This document shows positions 36,163 through 45,183 of a stretch of DNA of 64,000 nucleotides, piece by piece (the stretch's first letter is position 1; each line of letters begins with the position of its first letter). A program made the position numbers and the translations under genes. The notes under the pieces are model-generated. The model searched no databases. It saw only the letters and a program-made list of their open reading frames with translations, and had not been told where the DNA came from. The stretch is from Desulfovibrio desulfuricans (GTDB lineage: Bacteria; Desulfobacterota; Desulfovibrionia; Desulfovibrionales; Desulfovibrionaceae): positions 2,814,001-2,878,000 of the forward strand of contig NZ_CP036295.1 in NCBI RefSeq assembly GCF_004801255.1, given 5' to 3'.

Positions 36163-37275
36163 CTACTTCTTGGGCGCGGCATCCTGGGGCTGCTGCCCGC
36201 TGGCTTGCTGCACGCGCACTTGGGTCCCGGGGCGGGCCTTGATGATGCCTTCACTGATGATGCGTTCGCCGCCCTTGAGGCCCGAACCCACCAGGTATTT
36301 GTCTCCCACAGCCACAGTCACCGTAATGGGAATGGGGTAGACCTTGTCGTCCTTGTCCAGTCCCATGACCACGGCGCCCTTTTGGGTCATGACCACGCAC
36401 TTTTGCGGAATAAGAATGGCGTTCTTGAGTACGTCGCCTTCAACAAACAGGCGTATGTACTGTCCGGGCATGATCTGTCCGTCGGCATTGGAAAACACCG
36501 CGCGGGCCTTGATAACGCCAGTGGTGGGCTGCACCTGGCTGTCGATAAAGGTAACCTCGCCCTCGGTGGCGTACATGGTGCCGTCGAGCAGGCGCAGCTT
36601 GGCCTTGTACCGGTTGCCCTGGGGGAACTGCAGCACCCCGGCGGCAGCAAGCTGCTGCCGCTGCATGCGCTCAGGCGCGGCAATGGAAAAATCAATATAC
36701 ATGGGGTCGGTCTGGTTTACCGTAGTAAGCAGCGAGTTGTTGCTCACCAGGTTGCCGGGGGTGTAATTTTCCTTGCTGCTGTAGCCGGAAACAGGCGACA
36801 CCACCTGGCAGTAATCCAGATTGATCTTGGCCTGGCGCAGCGAGGCCTTGGCGCCGTCGTAAGCGGCAAGGGCCGAATCGCGGTCTTTTTGCGAAACGGC
36901 GTTCTTTTCGTACAACGGGCGGATACGCTTCCACTCGCGCTCGGCATTTACATATTGGGCCTGAGCCTGCTGCATCTGCGCCTCGTACTGGTCGCGCTCA
37001 AGCTGAAACAGCTGCTGCCCGGCCTTCACAAAATCGCCTTCGTTATAGAGCCGCTTTTCAATAATGCCCTGCACACGGGCGCGAACTTCAACGGCGCGCG
37101 AGCCTGTGGCCTGCGCCTGAAACTGGCTGGACCAAGGCGCGTCGCCCACTGTCACTTCAACAGCCGACACCGGCAACCGCATGTCCGGATGCCCTTTTTT
37201 ATCGCTTTCGCAGGCGACCAGGGCAAGGCAGAGCCCCAATACAACTGAAATCTTTGCAATAGATCTGATACTCAT
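36163..37275 (-). CDS. RND periplasmic adaptor lipoprotein (AcrA type)
   Basis: Membrane fusion protein of 370 residues linking pump and channel. The lipoprotein signal ends LALVAC (Cys near 23). The lipoyl half-motif VEVRARVQGIIEKRLYNEGDFVKAG, the helical hairpin with repeated Ala/Gln, and the beta-barrel with MPGQYIRLFVEG follow in order. I chose ATG 37275, preceded by GGAG, instead of the longest frame, whose added N-terminus lacks a signal. It is first in the operon; an inverted repeat lies about 290 bases upstream. Confidence 0.93.
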   Translation of the reverse strand: MSIRSIAKISVVLGLCLALVACESDKKGHPDMRLPVSAVEVTVGDAPWSSQFQAQATGSRAVEVRARVQGIIEKRLYNEGDFVKAGQQLFQLERDQYEAQMQQAQAQYVNAEREWKRIRPLYEKNAVSQKDRDSALAAYDGAKASLRQAKINLDYCQVVSPVSGYSSKENYTPGNLVSNNSLLTTVNQTDPMYIDFSIAAPERMQRQQLAAAGVLQFPQGNRYKAKLRLLDGTMYATEGEVTFIDSQVQPTTGVIKARAVFSNADGQIMPGQYIRLFVEGDVLKNAILIPQKCVVMTQKGAVVMGLDKDDKVYPIPITVTVAVGDKYLVGSGLKGGERIISEGIIKARPGTQVRVQQASGQQPQDAAPKK

Positions 37276-37563
37276 GAATAACTCCATATGGGCGTGGCGC
37301 ACGGCGCTCAAAACACGCACGGCGTAGCGGCGGTGGTTTGAGTTGCCACCGGGACGGGTCATCTCGCTAAGTTTTGTTCCTGGGGGGATCAGCATGAAGA
37401 TTGGGCGCTCACAAGCGCCACATGACGCGCAAGGGGCGTCACACGGCCCCAGCCTGACAACACAACGGCGAAAGCAGTAAACCACCTCTCTAAAAAGCAC
37501 AGTTCACGCCAAAAAGCAATGCGCGAAGCGATATAGGCGGCGGGAGATTAAAAAGAATATTGT

Positions 37564-37622
37564 CAATTATTTCAGCAAGTTGCCGATGCGGGGTGTTTTT
37601 ATGTAACATGCTGAAATAATTG
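37564..37622. promoter_or_regulatory. 14-bp inverted repeat in the efflux operon upstream region
   Basis: CAATTATTTCAGCA (37564-37577) recurs in exact inverted form at 37609-37622, 31 bases between arms. A TTGACA (-35-like) on the minus strand, complement of 37561-37566, overlaps the left arm. It could bind a repressor of the efflux operon, though no regulator gene is adjacent, or be a hairpin ending the gene at 37633. The remaining 357-base gap (37276-37632) is AT-rich for this genome and holds no gene I can support. Confidence 0.5.
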
Positions 37623-37632
37623 TATAAAATTT

Positions 37633-38274
37633 TCAGGAAAAAACTGTATCATTCTCGGTGGTTTCACTCTGCTCAAAGTACTCTTTTATGCGTCTGGCGT
37701 TGGCGCTGGCGCTGTCCAAAAAAACCGCCCACCACACCGTGTCCTTGAACAGTTCCATGCGTTTGAACTTGTGCCGTTCATCGTTCATGCGCAGCACGTT
37801 TATCTCCAGCTGTTTTTCCGCGCCGTCGTCGCCAGCGAAGGTCAGGCGCAGGCCCGCGCGCTGCATGAGGCGCAGATCAGCCGACGAATAGCGGGCAAAA
37901 ATCCTGCCCGCCACATCCGTGGCCTTCAAAAAGCTGGTGGCCTGCGTGGAGGCAACCCCCACATCGCGCGGCTCGCCGTTGACAAGCAGATCAACCCGCC
38001 TGATGTTGGCCAGGTTGATGCGGCTGCGGTTGATGACCTTGCCGTTGCGCAGCACCCGGTAATAACAGGCCCCGACCTCTTCCGAAACACCCACAATGAC
38101 CGTGGTGCTCACATCGGGGTAAAAAACGCCAATGCTGGCGGTCATGCCCGACGCCTTGGCGATGTCGCCCTTTTCTTCTGCAATGGAGCGCAAATGACGG
38201 GCAGCGCGCATACGGACATTCAGATAAATGCCCACGAGCAAAAGAAAAAGCAGGGCGACAATTGTAAGGATCAT
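37633..38274 (-). CDS. single-pass membrane protein of unknown function
   Basis: 213 residues: an N-terminal membrane helix (2-19) followed by a soluble, mixed alpha/beta domain with no recognised family. The order helix-then-basic RMRAARHLR suggests the soluble part is cytoplasmic. AAGGCG lies before the ATG. It stands between the efflux operon and xdhC on the same strand, but gaps of 357 and 189 bases make a shared operon unlikely. Neighbouring sequence gives no hint of function. Confidence 0.6.
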   Translation of the reverse strand: MILTIVALLFLLLVGIYLNVRMRAARHLRSIAEEKGDIAKASGMTASIGVFYPDVSTTVIVGVSEEVGACYYRVLRNGKVINRSRINLANIRRVDLLVNGEPRDVGVASTQATSFLKATDVAGRIFARYSSADLRLMQRAGLRLTFAGDDGAEKQLEINVLRMNDERHKFKRMELFKDTVWWAVFLDSASANARRIKEYFEQSETTENDTVFS

Positions 38275-38463
38275 GCAAAGCGCCTTGAGTAGAGTTAAGG
38301 GTGACCCGTCGAAGGGGCCGCACGGAACCGGCAGAAAACAGGCCGCGAGCTGATACGGGCTGATCGGCAGATCCGCGCGCGTTGAAAAAACCGGAGCTGC
38401 GGCATATTCACCAGGTGCAAAAGCCCAGGCAAACCGTGCGGCAGAGCAGGCCCGAGGGGCCGC

Positions 38464-39642
38464 CTAATCGTCGAAGCGCAGCCGCATCAGGGTTCCGGCA
38501 CGGACGGCCAGCAGCTCGGCCACGATGGAGACGGCGATCTGCTGGGGAGTCTCGGCCTCTATGGAAAGCCCGATAGGGCAGCACACGGCGGCCAGCTCCG
38601 AAGCGGGCACGCCCTTGGCGCGCAAAAGCCCGTACACCTGCTCCCGCTTGGTTTTGCTGCCGATCATGCCCACATACTGCGCGTGGCTCGACAGCGCCTG
38701 AGCCAGCGCCTCGCGGTCAAAGCTGTGCCCACGGGTCAGGATGGCCACAAAATGCCTGCGCCCGATATTGCAGGTCTGCACCAGATTTTCGTACTCCGGC
38801 AACACGAGGCACTGCCGGGCCATGGGAAAGCGCTCGGCATTGGAAAATTCTGTCCGGTCATCCACCACATCCACGACAAATCCGCAGGAGTGAGCCAGGC
38901 GGGCCACCTCAAGCGAAACATGGCCCCCGCCGCACAAAAGCAGCACCGGCGGCGCGTCCAGCGGCTCCACGTACAGTACCCGTCCGTCCCGCTCCACCAG
39001 GCCCGGCTTGTTCTTGCGCGCCTCAACCAGCGGCAGCACCGCATCAAGCCCAACGCTGACGCCATCGGGCAAGGGGGCATTTTCCTCCTGCCCGTCGGAC
39101 GGCAGCGCGTCAATAAACAGCTGCCGCACGGGGTTTGCCGCCTCGCCGTGCAACGAAACGCCGTCGTCGCGCAGTTCCACAAGCCACACGCCCCTGCCGC
39201 CCTGTCGCAGCACGCGGGAGGCAAGGGTAAACATTTCGATCTGCCGGGGGGCGAGCACCTCGCAGAGCACCTCCATGCCGCCGCCGCAGATCATGTCGCT
39301 GGTGGGCAAAAAGCCGCTGAGATCAACTGAAACCCGCGCAGACACAGCGCTTTGCAAACTGTTGCGGGCCGCTTCCATGGTGCGCGCTTCAAGCAGGCCG
39401 CCGCCCACCGTGCCCTCAAAGCCGTTGCGGGTCTGCAGGGCGCGGGTTCCGGCATCCCGTGGGGCGGAGCCGGTACGGCTTACCACCGTCACCAGCACTA
39501 CAGGTTCGCCAGACTGCAAAAGCAGGGCAGCCCGCGACTCCAGGGTGTCCTCCCACGGCGTAGTTACCAGGGTTTCCGGCGTACCGTGGGAGACCGCGTC
39601 GGCAGCCGTTTCAGCAGCATCGCCCTTGTTTTTTTTAACCAT
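38464..39642 (-). CDS. XdhC/CoxI-family molybdenum hydroxylase maturation protein
   Basis: 392 residues. The N-terminal XdhC domain has the block TRTGSAPRDAGTRA-like (VVSRTGSAPRDAG) and GTVGGGLLEA; the C-terminal Rossmann domain has LLCGGGHVSLEVARLA and VVDDRTEFSNAERFP. Family members insert or sulfurate the molybdenum cofactor of xanthine dehydrogenase-type hydroxylases. No hydroxylase gene is nearby in the window. The AAGGAGG before the first ATG has no spacing, so the second ATG (39642) is the better start; it overlaps the topA end by eight bases. Confidence 0.85.
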   Translation of the reverse strand: MVKKNKGDAAETAADAVSHGTPETLVTTPWEDTLESRAALLLQSGEPVVLVTVVSRTGSAPRDAGTRALQTRNGFEGTVGGGLLEARTMEAARNSLQSAVSARVSVDLSGFLPTSDMICGGGMEVLCEVLAPRQIEMFTLASRVLRQGGRGVWLVELRDDGVSLHGEAANPVRQLFIDALPSDGQEENAPLPDGVSVGLDAVLPLVEARKNKPGLVERDGRVLYVEPLDAPPVLLLCGGGHVSLEVARLAHSCGFVVDVVDDRTEFSNAERFPMARQCLVLPEYENLVQTCNIGRRHFVAILTRGHSFDREALAQALSSHAQYVGMIGSKTKREQVYGLLRAKGVPASELAAVCCPIGLSIEAETPQQIAVSIVAELLAVRAGTLMRLRFDD

Positions 39643-41875
39643 CGCCATCCTCCTTCACGTACCCGCAGCCCTTGACCGGGCAGAGAACGCGCATGCCGTC
39701 ACGGTTTTTTTTCTCGACGAGATACGGAGAACCACAACGCGGGCATGGGCCTGGTACCGGCTTGTCCCAAAGAGCAAAATCACACTGCGGGTACTGGTCG
39801 CAGGAATAGAATATCTTGCCGCGCTTGGTGCTTTTTTCCACCAGCGAGCCCTTGCCGCAACGCGGGCACGGCACGCCGGTAGAAAGAGGCGCCGCATACT
39901 TGCAGTCAGGATAGCCGGTGCAGGCAATAAAACTGCTGCCGGTGCGCGCCTTTTTGATGACAAGATCTTTACCGCACTGCGGGCACTCGCCCACTTTTTC
40001 GTACTGGGGTTTCTCCTGCGCAACGGCCTCTACGGTGCCGTCTTCCGTGCGCTCAAAATTGCTGGTGTAGCGGCAGTCGGGGTAGCCGGAACAAGCCAGA
40101 AAAGCCCCGGCCTTGCCAAACTTGATGAGCAGGGGTTTGCCGCATTCCGGACAGGGCAGGTTGGCGGGCATGCCGCCCTTGAGGCTCTTCATGTTTTTGG
40201 AAGCAGCCGCCAGCGTGGGATTAAAGTCTTCTGAAAAACGCCGCAGCAGTTCGACCCACTGCTCCTGCCCTTCAGCCACCTTGTCCAGGTTTTCTTCCAT
40301 CTGGGCGGTAAAGCCCACGTCCATCAGTTTGCCAAAATGCTCCACAAGCTGGCTGCACACCACGCGCCCAAGATCGGTAGGCACAAAATGGCGTTCCTTG
40401 AGGCTTACGTACTCCCTGTCCTGCAGGGTTGAAATGATGGCGGCGTAGGTCGAAGGACGCCCGATGCCCAGCTCTTCCAGCTCGCGCACGAGGCTTGCTT
40501 CGCTGAAACGGGCCGGGGGTTGGGTAAACTTCTGTTCCTTGTCGAGCTTTTCAAGCTTGAGGGTCTGTCCTGCGGTCAACGGCGGCAGCTCGGCGTCGGC
40601 CTCGTCCTTGCCGCGCGGCATGGCCGCCAAAAAACCGGCAAACAGCAGGCGTTCGCCCTTGGCCTTCCACTGCGTGTGGGCGCAGGCAATGCTGGCCGTC
40701 GTGTCGTGAAACCGGGCCCCGGCCATCTGCGAAGCCACAAATCGCGCCCAGATGAGCCTGTACAGGTTGTACTGCTCCGGCGGCAGGCTGGGCTTCACCT
40801 CCTCGGGCGTGATGGTCACGTCAACCGGGCGGATGGCTTCATGCGCGTCCTGCGCGCTGCCCTTGGCCTTGTACACCCGGGCCCGCTTGGGCAGGTACTC
40901 CTTGCCGAAACTGCTTTCGATAAAGGCCTTGGCCGCGTCGCGCGCCTCGTCGGCAATACGCGTGGAGTCGGTACGCATGTAAGTGATAAGGGCCGTAAGC
41001 CCCCTGTCGCCTATCTCCACGCCTTCGTACAGGCGCTGGGCGATATTCATGGTGCGCTTGGCCGTGTACGACAGGCGCTGGTTGGCGGCCTGCTGCAGGG
41101 TGGAGGTGATAAAAGGCGGCTGCGGCGCGCGCTCGCGCTCTTTTTCTTCCACGCTTTCAACCACAAAGGGCTTGCCCGCCATGGCGTCTTCAATATCCTG
41201 CGCCTGGGCCGCATTGCCGATGACCGCCTTTTTGCCGCTCACCTTGGCCAGCTCGGCCTTGAAGGGCGGCGGCACGTCGCCTGCCAGCAGCGCCTTGAAC
41301 AGCCAGTATTCCTCAGGTTTGAACACCTCGCGGGCTTCCTCGCGCTCCACAATGAGGCGCAGGGCGACTGACTGCACGCGCCCGGCGGAGATGCCGCGCT
41401 TGATGCTCTTCCAGAGCAGGGGCGAAATTTTGTAGCCCACCAGCCTGTCCAGCACGCGCCGGGCCTGCTGCGCGTCAAAAAGATGTACATTGAGCTCGCG
41501 CGGGTTGGCCAGCGCGTCCTTTACGGCCTTGGCCGTGATTTCGTTAAACTGGATGCGCTTTATATCCTTGGCCTTGTCGCGGATAAGCTCCGCCACGTGC
41601 CAGGCTATGGCCTCGCCCTCGCGGTCGGGGTCGGGCGCAAGATATACGGTGTCGGCCTTGGATGCGGCGGCGCGCAGCTCGCTGACCACGTTTTTTTTGT
41701 TGTCGATAATCTCGTAGTGCGGCGCAAAATCATTGGCCTCGTCCACACCAAGCGAGCTGGAAGGCAGGTCGCGCACATGGCCCACGCTGGCCTGCACCAT
41801 GTACTGCGGTCCCAGAAACTTTTTGATGGTCTTCACCTTGGCGGGTGATTCCACAATAATAAGCTGTTTGCCCAT
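39635..41875 (-). CDS. topA: DNA topoisomerase I
   Basis: Type IA topoisomerase of 746 residues that relaxes negative supercoils. It starts with the Toprim motif IIVESPAKVKTI, has DPDREGEAIAWH with the metal-binding Asp residues, and the catalytic Tyr299 in YMRTDSTRI. The C-terminal tail carries four zinc-ribbon-like units: three with paired Cys motifs and a last CPRCG...CPVKGCG. The ATG at 41875 matches the family N-terminus and follows GAGGGG. It overlaps xdhC at its 3' end. Confidence 0.97.
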   Translation of the reverse strand: MGKQLIIVESPAKVKTIKKFLGPQYMVQASVGHVRDLPSSSLGVDEANDFAPHYEIIDNKKNVVSELRAAASKADTVYLAPDPDREGEAIAWHVAELIRDKAKDIKRIQFNEITAKAVKDALANPRELNVHLFDAQQARRVLDRLVGYKISPLLWKSIKRGISAGRVQSVALRLIVEREEAREVFKPEEYWLFKALLAGDVPPPFKAELAKVSGKKAVIGNAAQAQDIEDAMAGKPFVVESVEEKERERAPQPPFITSTLQQAANQRLSYTAKRTMNIAQRLYEGVEIGDRGLTALITYMRTDSTRIADEARDAAKAFIESSFGKEYLPKRARVYKAKGSAQDAHEAIRPVDVTITPEEVKPSLPPEQYNLYRLIWARFVASQMAGARFHDTTASIACAHTQWKAKGERLLFAGFLAAMPRGKDEADAELPPLTAGQTLKLEKLDKEQKFTQPPARFSEASLVRELEELGIGRPSTYAAIISTLQDREYVSLKERHFVPTDLGRVVCSQLVEHFGKLMDVGFTAQMEENLDKVAEGQEQWVELLRRFSEDFNPTLAAASKNMKSLKGGMPANLPCPECGKPLLIKFGKAGAFLACSGYPDCRYTSNFERTEDGTVEAVAQEKPQYEKVGECPQCGKDLVIKKARTGSSFIACTGYPDCKYAAPLSTGVPCPRCGKGSLVEKSTKRGKIFYSCDQYPQCDFALWDKPVPGPCPRCGSPYLVEKKNRDGMRVLCPVKGCGYVKEDGDG

Positions 41876-42198
41876 GCTGCCCCTCGGATTATCTTGTGCT
41901 TGCCGGCATACAGGCCCGGCCCGGTATAACGCGCACGCGGTTTGCGCCGTCGCTCTCATACGGCAAAAGCGTAGCCCTGCTCTGCGGCTGCGCATGCGGT
42001 TTTGCATGCCTGCGCCCTACGCAACAAGCCCACGTAACTGCAATTTTCCCTTGTCGGAACCCTTTGTAACGCCGTCATGGCCCCAGGGGGGCAATGCGCG
42101 ACACAACCAATAGCGTCAAGTACGAAGCATTTGTCAAGTCCTGAGCTATTGCCGCCATGTCCGCGCCAGCGTCCTTTATATGAACAAATCCGCAAAAC

Positions 42199-42227
42199 TG
42201 GACAGCAAAGCCGATCTGCGCTATTAA
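42199..42227 (+). promoter_or_regulatory. promoter of the TraT-like lipoprotein genes
   Basis: TGGACA (42199-42204), 17-base spacer, TATTAA (42222-42227), giving a start site about 25 bases before the ATG at 42260. The rest of the topA-lipoprotein gap (41876-42198) shows only a 7-bp inverted repeat (CAATAGC/GCTATTG at 42110 and 42157). Confidence 0.55.
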
Positions 42228-42259
42228 TGATAGTGTTGTTTAAAATTGCAAGGAAATTT

Positions 42260-42970
42260 ATGCGCGTCCTTTGTATGCCCGTCAAACTCGCCGCAATACT
42301 CTGCATGCTGGTTCTGTGCGCCCTTGGCGCCGGTTGCGCCGCGCATCAGGATCAACCCGCCGAACCGCCTGCCGGCAACGCCGATGCACGGCACGGCAGT
42401 GAGCCCGGCGCTGCGGACGCTCCTTTGCAGAGCGTGCAGATACGTAAGGGGCAGACAGTGCATGTCAAGGTCACCGGCGGCGACGCCAGCTTTAACGCCG
42501 ACCTTGAATCCATGCTCACGGGCTACCTGCAGAGCGAAAAAGACCTGAACCCTGCCGATTCGGCCCAAAAGGCCGACCTGCTGCTGCGCGTCAAGGTAGA
42601 GGACATCTACCCCCTTGGGTCGCGCAACGCGCCTGTCAGCGCGGGGCACGCGCTGGGAACCACCGCCACCGGAGCCATGCTGGGCGCGCTGCTGGGCGGC
42701 GCTACCGGCGGGCGCAGCGGGCTGGCCTGGGGCGCTGGCACGGGCGCGGCGCTGGGCCTTGGCGCGGCGCTGCTCGACAGCTCGGGCAAAAGCAAAATAT
42801 GGGGCATGAAGGCCCTTGTGGGCATAGGCCGCAACGGGCAGGAACCGGCTGAGGCCGACATGCGGCGCACCACGGTGCGCGCCGAAGGGGCCAACATGGG
42901 CAAGGAAGAAATAGCCCCGGCCCTTGAAGACACCCTGAGCCGAAAGATTCTCGATTCTCTGCGCTCCTGA
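42260..42970 (+). CDS. TraT-like outer-membrane lipoprotein 1
   Basis: 236-residue lipoprotein with lipobox LGAGC (Cys near 24). A soluble domain with VHVKVTGGD, LESMLTGYLQ and ADLLLRVKVEDI is followed by a glycine-zipper segment (about 130-175) with repeated Gly/Ala, and ends LEDTLSRKILDSL. Order and spacing follow F-plasmid TraT, which also has a glycine-rich hydrophobic middle and closes with LEDQLAKSIANIL. TraT blocks mating-pair formation and complement attack; here no conjugation genes are near, so only the fold is claimed. AAGGA precedes the ATG. Confidence 0.65.
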   Translation: MRVLCMPVKLAAILCMLVLCALGAGCAAHQDQPAEPPAGNADARHGSEPGAADAPLQSVQIRKGQTVHVKVTGGDASFNADLESMLTGYLQSEKDLNPADSAQKADLLLRVKVEDIYPLGSRNAPVSAGHALGTTATGAMLGALLGGATGGRSGLAWGAGTGAALGLGAALLDSSGKSKIWGMKALVGIGRNGQEPAEADMRRTTVRAEGANMGKEEIAPALEDTLSRKILDSLRS

Positions 42971-43085
42971 CCCCGCGCCAACGCATTCAGCATCCCGGCC
43001 GCCCAGCGCCGCCGGTCGCAGCGTATAAAATCCCCCGAAAAACCGATCCGCGCCCCCTCAGGCTGCGGCATCTCCAAGGAGTTGT

Positions 43086-43739
43086 ATGTCCTTTATCCGT
43101 AATATTCTGTTGCTCTGCGCGGCGCTGGCAGCCCTGTGCGGCTGCGTGCGCCATCCGGCCGACGCGGCGCGGGTGGAAGTGCTGCGCCAGGGGCAGTTGG
43201 AGGAACCGGAAGGCGACGTAAACATCAATCCCGTTGTCTATGTAAACGTGCGCGACAATACCAGCAGGACTTCCGGCTTGCGCTCCCAGGTCGAGACGTG
43301 GCTGCAGCGCCGGGGCTACACCGTTGTGCCCAACCCCAGCGAAGCAGGCTATATCCTTCAGGTGGTGGTGCTCTCGGCTGGAGTGGCCGCGCCGGACAAC
43401 GTCCGCCAGATTGTGAACGCGGGGTACGACGCCCCCTCGCAACTGACCGGCAAGGGCGGCACTGCCCTGGTGGCCGACGTGCTGCTGGTGCGACGACACG
43501 TGCCCAGCGCCCAGCGCCCCAGCCGCACAAAACTCAAAAGCATTACCAAGCGCAACGCCGTGGCCAGCAGCCAGATGCGCATAGCCCTGCTTGCAAACCA
43601 GGAGTTCAAGCTTGATGCGGGCATACCGCCCGTGTTTACAGAAACCATGGCCAAGGAGCTGACCACATCGGTTCATGGCGCCGCAGCGGAAGAAGCGCAG
43701 CCCCAGACCGCCCAGCCCCAGACCGCGCCCACGTTCTGA
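43086..43739 (+). CDS. TraT-like outer-membrane lipoprotein 2
   Basis: 217-residue lipoprotein, lipobox AALCGC (Cys near 20). The block VYVNVRDNTSRTSGLRSQVE followed by GYTVVPNPSEAGYILQVVVL resembles the N-terminal part of TraT ([35 protein letters not shown]). The glycine zipper is weaker than in its neighbour, and the C-terminus has a QPQTA repeat. AAGGAG precedes the ATG. It lies 115 bases after the first TraT-like gene and before a strong terminator, so the two probably form one unit. Confidence 0.6.
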   Translation: MSFIRNILLLCAALAALCGCVRHPADAARVEVLRQGQLEEPEGDVNINPVVYVNVRDNTSRTSGLRSQVETWLQRRGYTVVPNPSEAGYILQVVVLSAGVAAPDNVRQIVNAGYDAPSQLTGKGGTALVADVLLVRRHVPSAQRPSRTKLKSITKRNAVASSQMRIALLANQEFKLDAGIPPVFTETMAKELTTSVHGAAAEEAQPQTAQPQTAPTF

Positions 43740-43872
43740 TGCCCGCACGGGCCAGCGCGCCGCCGCCATCCGGCGCACGGAGGCATGCGGCGGCATCGGG
43801 CGGTGCATGACGGAGAGGTTGGGCCATTCCGCCCCTGACGCGCCGCCGCGTTTACGTTGTCGGCATTCTTGC

Positions 43873-43901
43873 GAGGCCCCGCAGTTGCGGGGCCTCTTTT
43901 T
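43873..43901 (+). terminator. terminator after the TraT-like pair
   Basis: An 11-bp GC-rich stem (43873-43883 with 43886-43896) with a tight loop and TTTTT. It isolates the lipoprotein genes from the sigma-54 unit that starts about 80 bases downstream. Confidence 0.9.
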
Positions 43902-43981
43902 ATTGGCGCAGGGTGTCAGCATTCCGGCGGCGACCTGCGGGCGCGGGCATAACCTGGCGTTTTACCGCGCATATCAGACAT

Positions 43982-43997
43982 TGGCACTGTACTTGCT
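43982..43997 (+). promoter_or_regulatory. sigma-54 promoter of the lysozyme/GT9 unit
   Basis: TGGCACTGTACTTGCT matches the sigma-54 consensus TGGCACG-N4-TTGCT at all but one position, with GG and GC ten bases apart. The start site near 44008 gives a 33-base leader before the ATG at 44041. With the terminator above, it accounts for this 301-base gap. Confidence 0.85.
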
Positions 43998-44040
43998 TTT
44001 TCCTCTGCGCGGCGGCGGCAGCCCCGCAGGAGGAACTTTC

Positions 44041-45171
44041 ATGGCACTTTCCAATTTTCTGATCCGTCCACCATCAGATGCGCAACCAGCCCAGGGGGCA
44101 CTTTCGCGCCGCACGCCCGGCGTGCAGCCCGGAAATTCCCCGTCTTTCGCCAGCATCATGAGCGGCCAGACCACCAATGCGGAACCCGCCAGCACCGCCG
44201 AAACCAAGCACACGGGCATGCCCCTTGGCGCAATTGGCGGGGGGCAACAGGGCATGGTGCTGGCCGGACGATCGCCCAGCGACATCATCCGGGCCCAGGT
44301 GTTCAGCAAGGCGGAAACCGACATGCGGCAGACCAAGGCCATCGACAGCCTCATGCAGACCGTATCCGGCGGCAACTCCACCCTTGACCTTGCCCGCAGC
44401 ATGGGCACGGCCCGACATCTGCGCTCCATGACCAGCGCCATGGACAGCCGCGTCAAAGGCATGAGCATGGGCGACTTTGTCCACTCGCGGCCTGCTGCCC
44501 AGGCGCGCACCAAGCCCTCGCACCATGTGGAAGACAGCGAGCTTGGTCAGCTTTCCGCCCAGTTTGAATCCGGCAGCGACGGCGTAGCCGCTGTGGGGTA
44601 CGACCGTGTAGGCGGCACCTCGTACGGCAAATATCAGGTTTCATCCCGCGCGGGCAGCCTCAAGGATTTTCTGGATTTTCTGGACACCGAAGCTCCCGAC
44701 CTCTCCCGACGCCTGCGGGCCTCCGGCCCCGGCAACACGGGCAGCCGCAAGGGGGCCATGCCCGACGCCTGGCGGGCCATCGCCAGCGAACAGCCCGAGC
44801 GGTTTGAGGATCTTCAGGAGGCCTTTGTGCGCCAGAGCCACTACCAACCGGCGCTGGAGTCCATAGCGCAGCGCACGGGCCTGAACCCCGACAAGGTGTC
44901 CACAGCCCTGCGCGAGGTCATCTGGAGCACCTCGGTGCAGCACGGCCCGGCAGGGGCCGCGCGTATATTCGAACGGGCGCATGCCATGAGCGGCAGCCCC
45001 TCCGACCCGGCGTACGAGCGCAACCTCATCAACAATGTGTACAACATCCGCGTGGGGCAGTTCGGCTCCTCGGACAGCAACATCCAGGCGGCAGTGGCCA
45101 ACCGCTTCAGGCAGGAAAAGGCCCTTGCCCTGAACATGCTGCACGGCGGTAAAAAATCGGCGCTGGCGTAG
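44041..45171 (+). CDS. lysozyme-like domain protein in a sigma-54 unit
   Basis: 376 residues, AGGAGG before the ATG. The first ~165 are Ser/Gly/Met rich without a signal peptide. A lysozyme-like domain spans about 170-360: FESGSDGVAAVGYD and GGTSYGKYQVSS resemble the ESG...SYGxYQ active-site region of peptidoglycan hydrolases carried by phage and secretion systems, and VIWSTSVQHGPAG is the usual later block. The Glu of FESG is the likely catalytic acid. Export without a signal peptide could be by the flagellar apparatus, as for FlgJ-type muramidases; this is inferred from the sigma-54 promoter and a chaperone-like gene nearby. The GT9 gene follows in 12 bases. Confidence 0.65.
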   Translation: MALSNFLIRPPSDAQPAQGALSRRTPGVQPGNSPSFASIMSGQTTNAEPASTAETKHTGMPLGAIGGGQQGMVLAGRSPSDIIRAQVFSKAETDMRQTKAIDSLMQTVSGGNSTLDLARSMGTARHLRSMTSAMDSRVKGMSMGDFVHSRPAAQARTKPSHHVEDSELGQLSAQFESGSDGVAAVGYDRVGGTSYGKYQVSSRAGSLKDFLDFLDTEAPDLSRRLRASGPGNTGSRKGAMPDAWRAIASEQPERFEDLQEAFVRQSHYQPALESIAQRTGLNPDKVSTALREVIWSTSVQHGPAGAARIFERAHAMSGSPSDPAYERNLINNVYNIRVGQFGSSDSNIQAAVANRFRQEKALALNMLHGGKKSALA

Positions 45172-45183
45172 GAAGGCTGAACA

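Noticed and set aside
37633..38274. Possible regulator of the efflux operon
   Set aside because: The protein has an N-terminal membrane helix and no helix-turn-helix, so it does not look like a repressor.
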